Origin: Primulina eburnea
Lineage: Eukaryota > Streptophyta > Magnoliopsida > Lamiales > Gesneriaceae
DNA length: 64,000 nt
Assembly: GCF_022965805.1 (NCBI RefSeq)
Contig: NC_133101.1
Coordinates: forward strand, 23,770,868 to 23,834,867
Direction: 5' to 3'
Of the stretch, positions 1 to 10,903 are shown in pieces; the first letter of the stretch is position 1, and the number at the start of each line of letters is the position of its first letter. Both the position numbers and the translations under genes were made by a program. A model generated the notes under the pieces. It did not search any database. It was not told where the DNA came from and saw only the letters and a program-made list of their open reading frames with translations.

Positions 1-349
1 ATTAGACACACTAGGTTTGAATGGTTGCAGGTAATGCCGATGTTGAGTCGTGATGTACGGACTATCGAGTCATCCGGAAGGCGTAGTGCATACCCGAGGA
101 CCTAGAAATTCCGCATATGTTAAAGACTTTTGATGATTTTATGGACTATCGTTTTTATTTATAGACTGTTAAGATGCTGAATTTATTGAGCTGAATTTTA
201 GACTTTTATTTTTTTATTTACTTATTCCGCATGAATGATTATGGATATTATGGAATTCATTTATTTGATTATTTATGCTAGTTTATTTATGATGAATTAA
301 TTATGCATGGTCTAGAGGAAAAAAAACTAGTGTAAATTAAATAAATTTA
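1..349. other. no recognisable gene; AT-rich flank
   Basis: I see no coding region here. The first 120 bases are of mixed composition and could be old LTR or leader sequence. The rest is AT-rich. The MULE remnant starts to be readable at about 350. If the MULE had terminal inverted repeats, the left one would be here or beyond the window edge, but I found no matching inverted sequence near the far end of the PMD gene. Confidence 0.5.
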
Positions 350-1697
350 GAAGTAGGATCGTTTCATGTTGGTTTTGGTGAACCTGAATCATACATTCCA
401 AACATATCCGATTCAGAGTTCAATAACCAACCCGATAATTCTTCATAAGGGGGTTTTCATGAGCCAGAATCATATGTTGCACATGTAACTGAAGGATTGA
501 TCAATATATTTTCTGCAGCATGGAAGTAGATCGTGGGAACAATATATCACCGTCCCGTCTGAACCAAATTCTGTTGCATGTTGGCTGAATACGACACTAG
601 GTTGGGACCTAAATGTTGGTAGATTAAGTTGGAATCCAGAAAGACATAATTCTATAGGAAACAATGATGGATTAGATACAGGAGCTCATTGTCCGGATAT
701 GACCATTAATGATGATGTTTCTAGGAGTGATACTGAAACAGAGATGTCATTTCGTGATTCTGAAGAAGAAGAATTGAATGCCAACGAAAATGAGAATACG
801 CATGCTAATCCTGACGAGGGTACGTTATCTCATCAACCACTTTGTGAAACGCTGCAGAGGAAAGTCGTACCATTTTTTTTCTAGCATTTTTGAAATGCCA
901 TCATTTTTCAATAAATTTTTCGGGGAAGAGCCTCTTGATTCTGTCGGTGTACCTTCTATAATGCGAACAAGCTACTATAATCCGGAGCGAGGAGAATTAT
1001 GAGTAAATATGCTTTTTAAGGAAAAGAATCATCTGATTGTAATATCTGAAGGATTATTCTGTTAGAGTTGCAAGGCGTGGGTATCGTGTCATGGATATCA
1101 CACACATTTTTTGGACATTAAGGTGCAAAAATGGTTCCTCTACAACCATATGTCGATCGGGTCTTCGAGCTTCTTTCAAGTCGAAAACATGTTGTTGAAA
1201 ATAACAAAATATGTCAAGCTTCACATATATATCTACCAATGTCGGTATGGATCATCACAACTTGAATAGTGATATGGTGGCACAAACGCTATTGGGAGTT
1301 GTACGATGTGATCTTTCGTACGAGATTAACTATATCATGGAAAATGTGAAAGATAAAAATGAATATCAAATATCGTATACGAAATCATGGAGAAATTTGA
1401 AACGCGCAGTGAAAATTGCTTATGGTACCTGGGAGAGCTCGGTGCAACTACTTCCAAAATATATGTACTATGTCCAAATATAATAAGGGAACAATTGTTT
1501 AGTGGAAGCATCTCAGATCAAACACCGAAGCGATGAAGACATTGAAATATGTTTTCTGGACATTCAAGCCATAGATGGGTTTCGGTAGTGTGGAAAAATT
1601 ATCAGTGTTGATTGTACACATCTATACACAAAATACAAGCATAAAATGTTGATCGTTGTCACTTTGGATGCAACCAATCAGATTCTACAGCTAGCAT
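350..1697 (+). pseudogene. Mutator-like (MULE) transposase pseudogene, N-terminal part
   Basis: This is the amino-terminal half of a MuDR-type transposase, the nuclear enzyme that cuts and reinserts Mutator elements. The protein reads in several frames with stops. About 350-500 has two diverged copies of an EPESY motif, and 700-880 is an acidic linker with SDTETEMSFRDSEEEE. About 1000-1480 is the MULE N-terminal DNA-binding region: readable pieces include VGMDHHNLNSDMVAQTLLGV and the typical SYTKSWRNLKRAVKIAYGTWES. From about 1540 the catalytic domain begins (FWTFKP, IDGF, then SVDCTHLY with the first catalytic Asp). It breaks off at 1697 exactly at the Cassandra insertion and resumes at 2572. 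I count several stops and frame changes, so it is dead. Family assignment rests on these motifs and is firm; the subfamily is not known. Confidence 0.85.
1693..1697. repeat. target site duplication, left copy (Cassandra)
   Basis: AGCAT here is repeated directly after the right LTR at 2572-2576. Reading across it without the element restores the MULE frame from QILQLA into FAIVDEE, which fixes both boundaries. Confidence 0.9.
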
Positions 1698-2103
1698 TGC
1701 GAGGCCCGGGGCCGAAGAGTGGGGGGGGGGGGTGTGTGATCGTCGGTGCCATGAGGTTGCACGGACAATGAGCGGCTCGTGGCAGGCTTCTAGTCGGAGG
1801 GAACATGAATGAACCGATCTTACACTGGAAGGAGAGGGATTTTGAAACTGTTCAGGTATGAGACTGTGCAGTTGATGAGGGCTTAAAAGATTTGATATGT
1901 ACTACTCATATCAAGAAGGTGCATCTTCTTTTCGGTAGCTCATCACATAAGAACTCCAAAGTTAAGCGTGCTTGACTTGGGACAATTCTGGGATAGGTTA
2001 CCCTCTTGGAAGTTTTCTAAGGTGCGTATGAGTGAGGATATAAGCACGTTGGAAAGACTCGTCTTGGTACAGTGTGGACAATCGTCGAATCTGTGGCGTT
2101 ACA
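1698..2103 (+). repeat. Cassandra left LTR
   Basis: Starts TGCGAGGCCCG and ends GGCGTTACA. It contains a G-run at about 1721-1732 that is shorter in the other LTR. The 5S-like domain sits in its 3' half. Confidence 0.9.
1918..2028 (+). ncRNA. 5S rRNA-like domain in Cassandra left LTR
   Basis: Resembles plant 5S rRNA, including the internal promoter part AAGTTAAGCGTGCTTG (box A) and a changed copy of the GGATGGGTGACC / CTGGGAAG block (box C), here GGATAGGTTACC then CTTGGAAG. The 5' third (GGTGCATCTTCTTTTCGG) is more diverged. It is a transposon domain, not a 5S gene: it is embedded in an LTR and lacks the normal ends. RNA polymerase III control is inferred from the family. Confidence 0.85.
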
Positions 2104-2105
2104 GT

Positions 2106-2118
2106 TGGTATCAAAGCC
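2106..2118 (+). promoter_or_regulatory. Cassandra primer binding site
   Basis: TGGTATCAAAGCC, two bases after the left LTR, differs by one base from the common initiator tRNA-Met site TGGTATCAGAGCC. It would prime reverse transcription. Confidence 0.85.
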
Positions 2119-2173
2119 GACATCTCCTAGTACGGTGTGGTTCGGGGACGAACTAAGCGAAAGCTAGTGGGCA

Positions 2174-2571
2174 TGTGAGGCCCGAGGCCGAAGAGGGCGG
2201 GGGGTGATCACCGGTGCCATGAGGTTGCACAAACAATGAACGGCTCTTGGCAAGCTTCTAGACGGAGGGAACATGAATGAACCGATCTTACACCGGAAAG
2301 AGAGGGATTCCGAAACTGTTCAGGTATGAGACTGTGCAGTTGAGGAGGGCTTAAAAGATTTGATATGTACTATTCATATCAAGAAGGTGCATCTTCTTTT
2401 CGGTAGCTCATCACATAAGAACTCCAAATTTAAGCGTGCTTGACTTGGGGTAATTTTGGGATGGGTGATCCTCTGGGAAGTTTCCTAGGGTGCGTGTGAG
2501 TGAGGACGTAAGCACGTTGGAAAGACTCGTCTTGGTACAGTGGGGACAGTCGTCGAGTCTGGGGCGTTTCA
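2174..2571 (+). repeat. Cassandra right LTR
   Basis: Starts TGTGAGGCCCG and ends GGCGTTTCA. Its 5S-like domain (about 2386-2494) is closer to 5S rRNA than the left one: it keeps GGGATGGGTGATCC and CTGGGAAG. The direct repeat AGCAT follows at 2572. Confidence 0.9.
2386..2494 (+). ncRNA. 5S rRNA-like domain in Cassandra right LTR
   Basis: Keeps box A as TTTAAGCGTGCTTG and a nearly standard box C region (GGATGGGTGATCC, CTGGGAAG). The better match of this copy suggests the left LTR took more of the mutations. Confidence 0.85.
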
Positions 2572-2621
2572 AGCATTCGCCATTGTGGATGAAGAAACAC
2601 TTTTCACATCCATTTGATATA
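2572..2621 (+). pseudogene. MULE transposase pseudogene, short middle piece
   Basis: After the Cassandra element the transposase frame continues as [13 protein letters not shown], the stretch that follows the first catalytic block in MULE proteins. It ends near 2621 where Sirevirus reverse transcriptase sequence begins on the other strand. The large middle part of the transposase is missing from the window, so a deletion must have removed it together with the 3' half of that Sirevirus. Confidence 0.75.
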
Positions 2622-5307
2622 CTTTGAAATTCTTGAAAGCAGCAAAGGCTAAGAATATTCTGATTGCTTCGAGCCTTGCTACTGGTGCATAAGTCTCATC
2701 AAAGTCTATGCCTTCTCTTGTCTGAAGCCTTGAGCTACCAATCTAACTTTATTTCTCACCACTGTGCCTTCTTCATTGAGTTTGTTTCTGAATACCCACC
2801 GAGTTCCAATGACAGCTTGATGAGATGGTCTAGGTACTAGAAACCAAACTTTATTACGTTTGAATTGATTCAGCTCCTCTTGCATGGCTTCAATCCAACT
2901 AGGATCCAGAAGAGCTTCTTCAATATTCTTTGGTTCATCCTGAGATATAAAAGCAGCATGCATGTATTCATTAAGCATTTGCCTTCTGGTTCTCAACGGC
3001 GCTGCTAGATTACCAATAACCAATGATGGAGGATGAGATTTTCTCCAGATAAACGGATTTGAATGGACATCTTCCTGATTTGATATGTTAAGATTGTCTT
3101 CTACAGAACCAGTAGTAGGTTCTTGAGCATCTTCTGCTAGTACTGGTAGATCCAGAGTCTGTACTTCTGGTTCCACTATTGGAATGTCTGGTTCTGGATT
3201 TTGAAGATCCTTGGTATTTGCTTCTACATCATCTTCACTGTCGATTTCCAAGTGAATCCTATCTAACCTGTTACTTAAATTAGATATGTTAGAAATTTCA
3301 GCACTGCTGTCTTCATCGAAGACAACATGAATTGATTCTTCAACATTAAGAGTTCTATTGTTGAAGATTCTAAAGGCTCTGCTTACAGCAGAGTCACCAA
3401 GAAATATTCCAGCATCTGATTTTGAGTCAAATGTCGTCAAATGATTTTTGCCATTATTAATACAAAACATTTGCAACCAAACACATGAAAATAAGATACA
3501 TTGGGCTTCTTCCCTTTCCATATTTCATACGGAGTCTGGTTGTGTCTTTTGTTGACCATAGATCTGTTTTGCGTGTAACAAGCAGTATTGATAGCTTCAG
3601 CCCAGAAGCGCTGAGAAATGTCTGCATCTGCTAGCATTGTTCTAGCTGCTTCTTTTAGAGTTCTATTTCTTCTCTCAGCCACTCCGTTTTGTTGAGGAGT
3701 TCTGGCAGCTGAATATTCATGATGAATTCCCTGCTCATTCAAATATAACTCAAGATACTTGTTAGTGAATTCAGTACCCCGATCACTTCTAATTTTAATG
3801 ATGGTAGAAGATTTTTCATTTTGAATCCTTTTCAGAAGCTTGATCAAGAGACTACTGGTTTGATTTTTTCCTGCGAGAAAGATTACCCAAGTGAATCTAG
3901 AAAAATCATCAATAACAACAAGAGTATATTTCATTCCCCCTAAGCTCATGATGGGGATAGGACCAAATAGATCCATATGTAGTAGTTCCAGACATCTTGA
4001 AGTTGATTTGCTATCTTTGGTCTTGAAGCTGGATCTTATCTGTTTCCCAAGCTGACAAGCAGAACAAACGTGATTTTTAACGAAATTAATGTCAGGTAAT
4101 CCATCGACTATATTCTGTTTCTTGAGATAATTGATTGATTTGAAATTCAGATGATTCAGTTTCTTGTGCCATAGCCAATGTTTATTGCTAAGAGAAGCAA
4201 CTAAGCATGTAGGAGTATTGACATGATTTGAGTTCCAAGAGACTCTGTAAGTATTACCTTCTCTTTTTCCTGTTAACACAGTAGTTCCAGCAGAATCTCT
4301 AACTATACATGAATGCTTTTGAAAAGCCACAGAATACCCATTATCACATAGTTGGCTAATGCTGATAAGATTGTAATAAAGATTGTCAACTAATAACACA
4401 TCATTAATAGTTATATTACCATGGATAATCTTACCCTTACCCATGGTTTTACCTTTTGAGTTGTCTCCAAAAGTTATCTTTGGTCCAGTACAGCTCACTA
4501 TCTCGGAAAGTAGGTTTCTTTGTCCAGTCATGTGTCTGGAACAACCACTGTCCAGATACCATGTAGAGTTACTGATTTCTACTTTCTTCTGCTGTTCCTG
4601 CAAACACAAATTTTAGTAACTGGTACCCAAATCTATTTGGGTCCAAGCCTTATCAGTCCTTTGGGAACCCACATTTGTACAATTCTTGGTGACTTTGTAC
4701 TTCGGGTATCCAAAGATGTGTGTGCAACAGAAGGTCTGTTATTTCTAACAGTATGCATACCAAAATGTTGTTCTTCCCTTCTGTTTCTGTTTTCCAGTCT
4801 GTATCTCTTCTGAACAGGTTTAGAGTTGTAGTACTGGTAGTTTTTAACCTTCATAGGATGTTGTCTTCCAGAGTTGAATTCTTTTCTGAATCTAGAACTC
4901 TGGTCAACTTTTTCCTTAGGTTTAACGTAACCCAGACCATAGTGCATTCTTCTGTTCGTCAGATTTACATTCCTTTCAACTGAAGCAGTAGGTACTTCTG
5001 GTTCCTGTACCACACTGGATTTCACAAAGTGAATGTATTTCCCTTTGCACATATCCAGTGTTGGCTTAGTATTCGTTTCAGAAGTGCCTTCATTATTACA
5101 AAAACCGAGACCACTCCTATCTCCTGACTGTTTTTGTAATTCTTGCATCTTTTCCAATGAAACAGAAGACTTGTTCCAAGCATTTACTAGTAGCGACAAC
5201 TTCTGGTTTTCAGAAAGCACTTTCTGGTAATCTGCTTTGGCTCTTTCATTCTCAGTTATTAATTTACTCATCTTAACTTGTAAATCATTGCAGCTGTCTA
5301 CTTGCAA
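2622..5307 (-). pseudogene. copia pol fragment: protease, integrase, start of RT (element A)
   Basis: Read from right to left. A coiled-coil-like gag/pol linker (5307-4633) ends near VWVPKGL. Protease follows with WYLDSGCSRHMTG at about 4555 (catalytic DSG intact). Integrase has the zinc-binding HHCC region (WHKKLNHL, CSACQLGK) and catalytic residues in HMDLFGP, IRSDRGTEF and NGVAERRNRT, all intact. Next come the integrase C-terminal region and the start of RT (TRWVFRNKL, RLVAQGF, then in another frame [13 protein letters not shown]). Frame changes lie near 4620, 3500 and 2705. The YVDD box and everything after it are missing. Dead. Confidence 0.9.
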
Positions 5308-5367
5308 GCAAGTTAACTTACTGTTCTGATTTTTTAAGTTCTGATTTTCAATCTTAACTTCTTCAAA

Positions 5368-6652
5368 TTATTGAGAAAGTCTGGAATACTCTTTTACCAT
5401 TTCATGCAGTGCATCAATCAAGTCATTTCGTGTAAATTCACTAGAGTCAAAATCAAATACCTCTCCAGATGTCGAGGTTGAGTCATTGTCTGCAATTAGA
5501 CATTTGACTTCTTCTGCATCACTGTCACTGGAATGACTTTCTGAGTCAGATGACTCAGAACTAGAGTCCGCCCACTTAGATTTGCTTTCTTCGGCAATCA
5601 TCGCTTTTCGATCTCTTCTGGACTTTTTGTCATTCCTCTTGTAATCCTTTCTCTTTTGATCATCCTTCTTTGGTTTAGGACAATCAGCAATGAAGTGACC
5701 TATCTTTCCACAGTTGAAGCATCCCATATCACCAGATGGTGAATCTTTCTTGAAGTTGCGATTGGGACCTTGATAGGTTCGATGGTTTTTCTTCATGAAC
5801 CTGGAGAATTTCTTTACAAATAAGGACATAGCATCACTACTGATTTGTTCAGCAGTCTTCTCCATTGTATTGTCAATGATCACGACAGGTAATGCCTGAG
5901 GTACAACTGCAGCAGCAGTAGAAGAGGTAGAGGCAGTAGCAGTAAAGCAGTAGCAGTAGCAGCAAGAGCCTTGGTGGGTAAGTTTGAAGGCTCTTCTCCA
6001 CTTCTCACTTCCAATTCGAACTCGTAGGCCTTTAGATCTGCAAATAAGTCGTGCAGTTCTAATTTGTTCAAATCTTTGGATACTCTCATAGCCATTGTTT
6101 TAACATCTCATTCTCTGGGTAAGGCTCTCATCACCTTGAGGGCTATTCTCTGTTGCTATGCTCTTTACCCAGAGCAGCTAGCTCATTGACCAAGCTACTG
6201 AATCTTTCATCAAACTCATTTAGAGTTTCACCAGCTCTCATTTTCAGATTTTCAAACTTCTGCATTGCTACAGACAGTTTATTTTCTTTTGTTTGCTCAT
6301 TTCCTTCACATATCTGGATGAGCTTTTCCCAAATATCCTTTGCAGTAGAGCACATTTTTATCTTGCTGAAAGTGTTCTTGTCAAGAGTTTTATACAGTAT
6401 ATCCTTCGCCACATTATCAAGATTGGCCTTTTTCTTATCTTCACTGGTCCATTCACTTCTTGACTTTTCGACCATCTGTGGTGCACCATCAGTAACAGCA
6501 ACAGCTGTGTTAGGCTTTAAGATTTTCAGTGGACCATCTGTGATGACATACCACATGTCATCATCTTGTGCTGCAAGATGAGCTTGCATTCTTATCTTCC
6601 AGTCGTCAAAATCTTCCTTAGAGAACATAGGGATCTTGCTGAAGTGTGCCAT
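5368..6652 (-). pseudogene. copia gag (element A)
   Basis: Capsid-type gag of the UBN2 family. The Met at 6652 (MAHFSKIPMFSKEDFDDW) is the likely start, 34 bases after the primer site. The capsid part runs to ANL/NELAALGK at about 6160. A break follows at about 6113 (stop in ALPRE). A second break lies in a run of CAG/AGC triplets at 5905-5970, which throws the frame. The third part has the CCHC knuckle CFNCGKIGHFIADC (about 5730-5690), a Lys/Arg-rich stretch and a Ser/Asp/Glu tail. The triplet run probably expanded by slippage. Confidence 0.85.
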
Positions 6653-6685
6653 TTTGTTGTAGTTTTTCACAAACAAGAATAACCT

Positions 6686-6697
6686 GCTCTGATACCA
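6686..6697 (-). promoter_or_regulatory. primer binding site of copia A
   Basis: On the minus strand this reads TGGTATCAGAGC, complementary to initiator tRNA-Met, two bases from the LTR end. It sets the LTR boundary at 6700. Confidence 0.85.
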
Positions 6698-6699
6698 AT

Positions 6700-7735
6700 T
6701 GTTGAGGATCAAAGTTGAGTTTAGAGGGGGGGGGTGAATAAACTCTACTCGTTTTTCGTTCTGATGAGGTACTAAAATCCTGTTAAGGATAGTAGTTGAT
6801 CTTGTGCGAATACTTTCACTTGATTACAGTAGAACGTGCGGAAACAATCTGATGAAGTAGTTGAAACAACAATAAAGCAGTAAAAAGCAGTTGTTTATGG
6901 AAGTTCGAAGATAAACTCTTCTACGTCTCCCCTTCTTCTGTTTCCAGAAGGTATAAATAAAAGACTTTGGATATTACAGTACAACACTTGTACACACCCA
7001 CTTCAGAAGGACTTACACCTCAGCCTACTGAAACACTTAGTTTCTCAACTCACAAAAATGCGAAACACAAAGTTCTGAAAAGACTCTTTTCAGATTACAA
7101 ACTCTTCTGATAAAATATTAGTGCAGTAAAGATCGTGAAGAGTATAAGAATTAGTAGCATAAGATGATCTACAAAAGATCAGATATAAGCTATGAAGCGT
7201 GTGCTACTTTTCTTTGTGTTGAACTTTTAAAATGCTCAAGGAAAACTGATATTCGTTTGATAAGAGAGTAGCTTTGTTCCTTGAAAAAATGATATTATGC
7301 GAAGTATATTGTCGAACAAGGTTTTGATCCAAGTATATATAATCGACTGAGTTCAACGTTCACAATCAGAGAAGTATTCAGATAACTGATACAATCAGCT
7401 TTATTACCGAAATAGGTTCCTGCAGAAAAGCTATAAAACAATCAGTCTTGTTTTATACTTAATTAGGGTAATATGCATTAAATGACTCCGTATAGTATTT
7501 AATGCTGCAATTAATACTAGTACTAGGAACTCTTTAACGGTAATAATTAAGATAGCAACGTTAGAAAACATTCTCTACTGGTTTGTATTGTTATCCCTTT
7601 TCTATTGGTTTAGTTTTACTAGAGCAGCAACTACTGATAAGCTATTCTATTGTTCTGGTCTGCTGGTCTACTGGTTTTAGTTATCATTGCTACAATAAAA
7701 TTCATATCTAACAGTACTCGTTAGATCCCACAACA
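6700..7735 (-). repeat. 5' LTR of copia A (1036 bp)
   Basis: On the minus strand it begins TGTTGTGGGATC and ends GATCCTCAACA. A TATA-like run lies at about 7334-7343. A 9-bp inverted repeat (GCATTAAAT / ATTTAATGC) lies at 7470-7504 and a CTAGTACTAG palindrome near 7516-7530, upstream of the TATA run in element direction, but there is no array. The word CTACTGGT recurs here and, with its complement, in the coding part. Confidence 0.8.
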
Positions 7736-7905
7736 TTTGTGCAGCCGTGGTACATGTCTGAGTACCTAGCAACATATGAGGGAAGATTTTAACCTCTTGC
7801 GGATGAACGATACAGGGATCCACCCACTTTGAGTTGCACCAAAATCCGATTAGGTGTGAAAGAAAAAGAGTTGGTAGGGACATAATAACTCGATTGAGAA
7901 ATAAG
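7736..7905 (+). pseudogene. MULE transposase pseudogene, C-terminal end
   Basis: Directly after the Sirevirus LTR the plus strand reads YMSEYLATYEGRF and PLADERY.RDPP, matching the end of MULE transposases where a Tyr-rich segment precedes a basic GRPKK-like tail. A frame change at about 7878 is needed to read on into TRLRNKMDR. Same strand and order as the pieces at 350-1697 and 2572-2621, so all three are one gene. Confidence 0.75.
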
Positions 7906-8164
7906 ATGGATAGACCGATAGTTAAATAAAGACAATAACAAACTACACATATGTAAAAATGTCTTTAATTTTAATTTTTCATGTATATTTTTGCTTATTC
8001 TATTTTTTTATTAATAAATAATTGTTTTATCATTATTTTATTTCAGGAACAGATGAATGTGATGTAAGAATGATAACGATAATTGAAGAATATATTACCA
8101 ACAACAAAGTTAACTTCTTATCAACGAATATGTATTTTATATTGATGATGTTTAAAAGTTATTT
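7906..8164. other. AT-rich spacer, nothing recognised
   Basis: Very AT-rich sequence between the end of the MULE gene and the AT-rich tandem repeat. A short open stretch at about 8048-8100 may be an intron-separated scrap of the transposase tail, but I cannot support that. Confidence 0.4.
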
Positions 8165-9245
8165 ATGATGAATATTCATGTTGAATATTAAATTTTAGTT
8201 GTTAATATACAAAAGTATTGTATTTGACTTTTTAAAAATAAAATCAATATTTTATATAATTCGAAAATATATAAATCTTAATTATAAAATTTTAGTACAA
8301 TATATAATTATTAGGTACAATGATACAAATAGTATTTTTTAGTATGATATAACTTTTTTAACTTCTTCAAAATAAAATCAATATCAATCATCTATTTATG
8401 TTGAATATTAAATTTTAGTAGTTAATATATAAAAGTATTTTATTTGAATTTTTAAAAATAATCAATATTTTATACAATTAAAAATATATAAATCTTAATT
8501 ATGAAATTTTAGTGCAATATATAACCTTAATTGGTACAATGATACAAAATATTTTTTAGTATGATACAAATTTTTTTTAACTTCCAAAAAATAAAATCAA
8601 TATCAATCATCTATTCAATTTAAATATTAAATTTTATTGTTGATATACAAAAATATTTTATTTGACTTTCCAAAAATAAAATCAATATTTTATATCATTC
8701 GAAAATATTTAAATCTTAATTATTAAATTTTAGTGCAATATATAATTTAATTGGTATAATGATACAAATGGTATTTTCTAGTATGATTTTTAACGTATTC
8801 AAATAAAATCAATATAAATCTTTTATTCATGTTAAATATTAAATTTATTTGTTGATATACAAAAATATTGCATTTGACTTTCTAAAAATAAAATCAATGT
8901 TTTATATAATTCGAAAATTTATAAATTTTTATTATGAAATTTTAGTTCAATATATAATTTAATTGTTGCAATTATACAAATGGTATTTTTCTAGTATGAT
9001 GTATTTTTTTAAAAAAATTCTTCAAAATAAAAATCAATAGCAATCATCTATTCATGTTAAATATTAAATTTTATTTGTTGATATATAAAAATATTTTATT
9101 TCACTTTTTAAAATAAAATAAAAATTTTATATAATTCAAAAATATATAAATCTTAAATATGAAATTTTAGTGTGGTATATAATTTAATTGGTACAATGAT
9201 GCAAATGACTTCCAGTTCCAATTAAAAAAATCTCAGTTATAAAAT
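8165..9245. repeat. AT-rich tandem repeat, about 220-bp unit, five copies
   Basis: The phrase AATATTAAATTTTA recurs near 8181, 8400, 8620, 8832 and 9056, about 220 bp apart. Each unit also has ATCAATATTTTATATAATTC, then AATTTTAGT.CAATATATAA and GGTACAATGATACAAAT in the same order. Copies differ by small indels and many substitutions. No coding potential. It lies between the 3' ends of the convergent MULE and PMD genes. Confidence 0.85.
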
Positions 9246-9262
9246 TTCAATAAGTAGAATTA

Positions 9263-10725
9263 TTATCAAAATTACAATGATTCAGACTGGCTTCTAGTTC
9301 CACACTCAGGTGGATTATGTTTTCTAGTCCTTTTACGCAATCTAATATCTTGATTAATAACATTTTGCTCATTTGAATAACTTGAAAAAATGATAGGTAA
9401 AATAACATTTCTCTCAGGTTGTATATCATGAACAAGTTTTTGCGGACCAATATTAATAAGATTTGAAATTTTTTGGATATTTGATAAAATTAGAGTTTGA
9501 TAATCACTGTCAGAAAACGAATGTTGGGCAGCACCCGATGGATCAAATGTCTTTGTATTACTGAAAACACATGTTGGTCCAGATGGCCATGAATTACCGA
9601 AAATACCTGATGGACCAGATGACTATGTATTACCAAAAAAAACCTGATGGATTAGATGAGCCTGAGTTACCGAAAAAACCAGATGATGGATCATATGACC
9701 ATTTGTTGCCCAAAAAACCTAATGGATCAGATGAACCTGTATTGCCAAAATAATATGATGGACAAGATGAGCCTATGTTATCGAAAAAACCCGAGGGACC
9801 AGATGACCCTGTATTACCGAAAACATCCGATGATCCAAATGACCATATAGTCTCATATCCAACAATGGATTATACAATATTAAGTTTAGCTGATGGTCTA
9901 ACTATATTACTCTCCCAACTTAATGATGACTGATGCGAATAAGGAAAAGATGTACTAAAATTTTGTTTGACTTGTTGTTCGGCAAACGTATGGAATGGAT
10001 ATGTCCGAAAACAAACCTCATGCATCGTAGGAGATATAAAGAGGACATTTATTCGCTCATACCATTAAAATAATCGTCATCAGTTTGCCTCGAACTCTCA
10101 TGTCGTTCTCCTTGGAAAGCGTATCTCAAATTTTTATTCCGTATAAGAATTGCATTTTGATGATATTCTTTCAAATCTGTGTTGCGATGACTAATTCCCA
10201 TGATATTATGAAGTTCATCGTTGCCGAGAGCAGACACTGGAATAGATTTTCGTGTTTTCAATTGTCTTGTCACCCGATTGTGACGATGTATCTCCACGAT
10301 TTCAAAGAAAATGAGAGGGGAAAACACATCTCCATTTTTGGTCGTAGTATGAATCAATAATTGTCTTATATCTATGTCATTTTTCTTGTAAATGATCCAG
10401 TTAAACTGCCAAAAAAAATTTAAATGTTAAAATTCATATAATTATTACAAAATTTAAATGATCCAAAAACACCTAATTATTTTTTATACGATCAAGACAG
10501 TCTCTTATAATTCTTACAACATAAGTAGGTGAACGTGTATAACTAAACACAATTTTCCACATATAATTTAACAAATATGATTGCATAATAAATATAGTTA
10601 TAAATTATATTATGAGAACAAATTTAAAATATTACCTTGCACCATATAAAGCAATTGGAAAAATATCATCGGGTTGAATTGGAGGCACAACAGCTATTAA
10701 CCCATCTTGGTCGGGGTTAACCAAT
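9263..10725 (-). pseudogene. plant mobile domain (PMD) pseudogene, C-terminal part
   Basis: C-terminal part of a plant mobile domain (aminotransferase-like, MAIN/MAIL type) protein. These occur both as host genes in transposon silencing and inside transposons. On the minus strand 10725-10640 reads PDQDGLIAVVPPIQPDDIFP. At 10420-10049 it reads QFNWIIY, then the core motif DVFSPLIFFEIVEIHRHNRV followed by RQLK, the block where PMD proteins normally have PL.CFDIVE.H.P.RV.RQFG. A 12-residue repeat follows at about 9845-9565. The C-terminus RTRKHNPPECGTRSQSESL ends at a stop near 9263; PPxCGT endings are usual in this family. Several in-frame stops and a likely intron are present. Continues upstream beyond the 10731-18868 insertion. 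Confidence 0.75.
9565..9845 (-). repeat. 36-bp minisatellite coding a 12-residue repeat in the PMD protein
   Basis: About seven diverged units of about 36 bp. On the minus strand, in frame with the PMD C-terminus, they read SSxPSGFFGNxG. The plus strand is also largely open and gives a KPDGxDEPxLPK pattern, but no gene context supports that strand. Confidence 0.75.
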
Positions 10726-10903
10726 TTGATTGTAAGGCCCGAGAATTTGATTAACGTAATCTGAAATGATTTGGGGATATTTACTGTAATCTGAGATTAA
10801 TCTGGGATGACTTCCTGATTAATTGAAGTAATTATAGACAGAACGGGGTGGACCGAGAAAGACGAGAAAAGACCCGAATTAGGTGCGAGGGAGATGCCAT
10901 GCG

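Larger units (their letters stand above)
1698..2571 (+). mobile_element. Cassandra TRIM retrotransposon (5S-bearing LTRs)
   Basis: Complete terminal-repeat retrotransposon in miniature, 874 bp. It has two LTRs (406 and 398 bp) that begin TG and end CA, a 70-bp internal part with a tRNA-Met type primer site, and no coding capacity. Each LTR carries a domain like 5S rRNA, the hallmark of Cassandra. It must use proteins made by other retrotransposons. It lies inside the catalytic domain of the MULE transposase with a 5-bp duplication. The LTRs differ by many substitutions and several indels, so the insertion is not recent. Confidence 0.93.
2622..7735 (-). mobile_element. truncated Sirevirus-type Ty1-copia retrotransposon (A)
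   Basis: A minus-strand copia element with its 5' LTR (6700-7735), primer site (6686-6697), gag, protease, integrase and only the first part of reverse transcriptase. The rest of RT, RNase H and the 3' LTR are gone; the element stops near 2622 inside RT at a motif equivalent to AFKNFK. Gag with a CCHC knuckle followed by a Ser/Asp-rich tail and the sequence of the integrase fit the Sirevirus lineage. It lies between two pieces of the same MULE transposase, so it inserted there and was later cut by a deletion. Confidence 0.9.

Noticed and set aside
1918..2494. Two 5S rRNA genes
   Set aside because: The sequences are diverged, embedded in LTRs with TG..CA ends, a primer site and a target duplication; they are Cassandra domains.
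9571..9850. A plus-strand KPDG-repeat protein
   Set aside because: The minus strand reads the same repeat in frame with the PMD C-terminus, which gives it a proper gene context.
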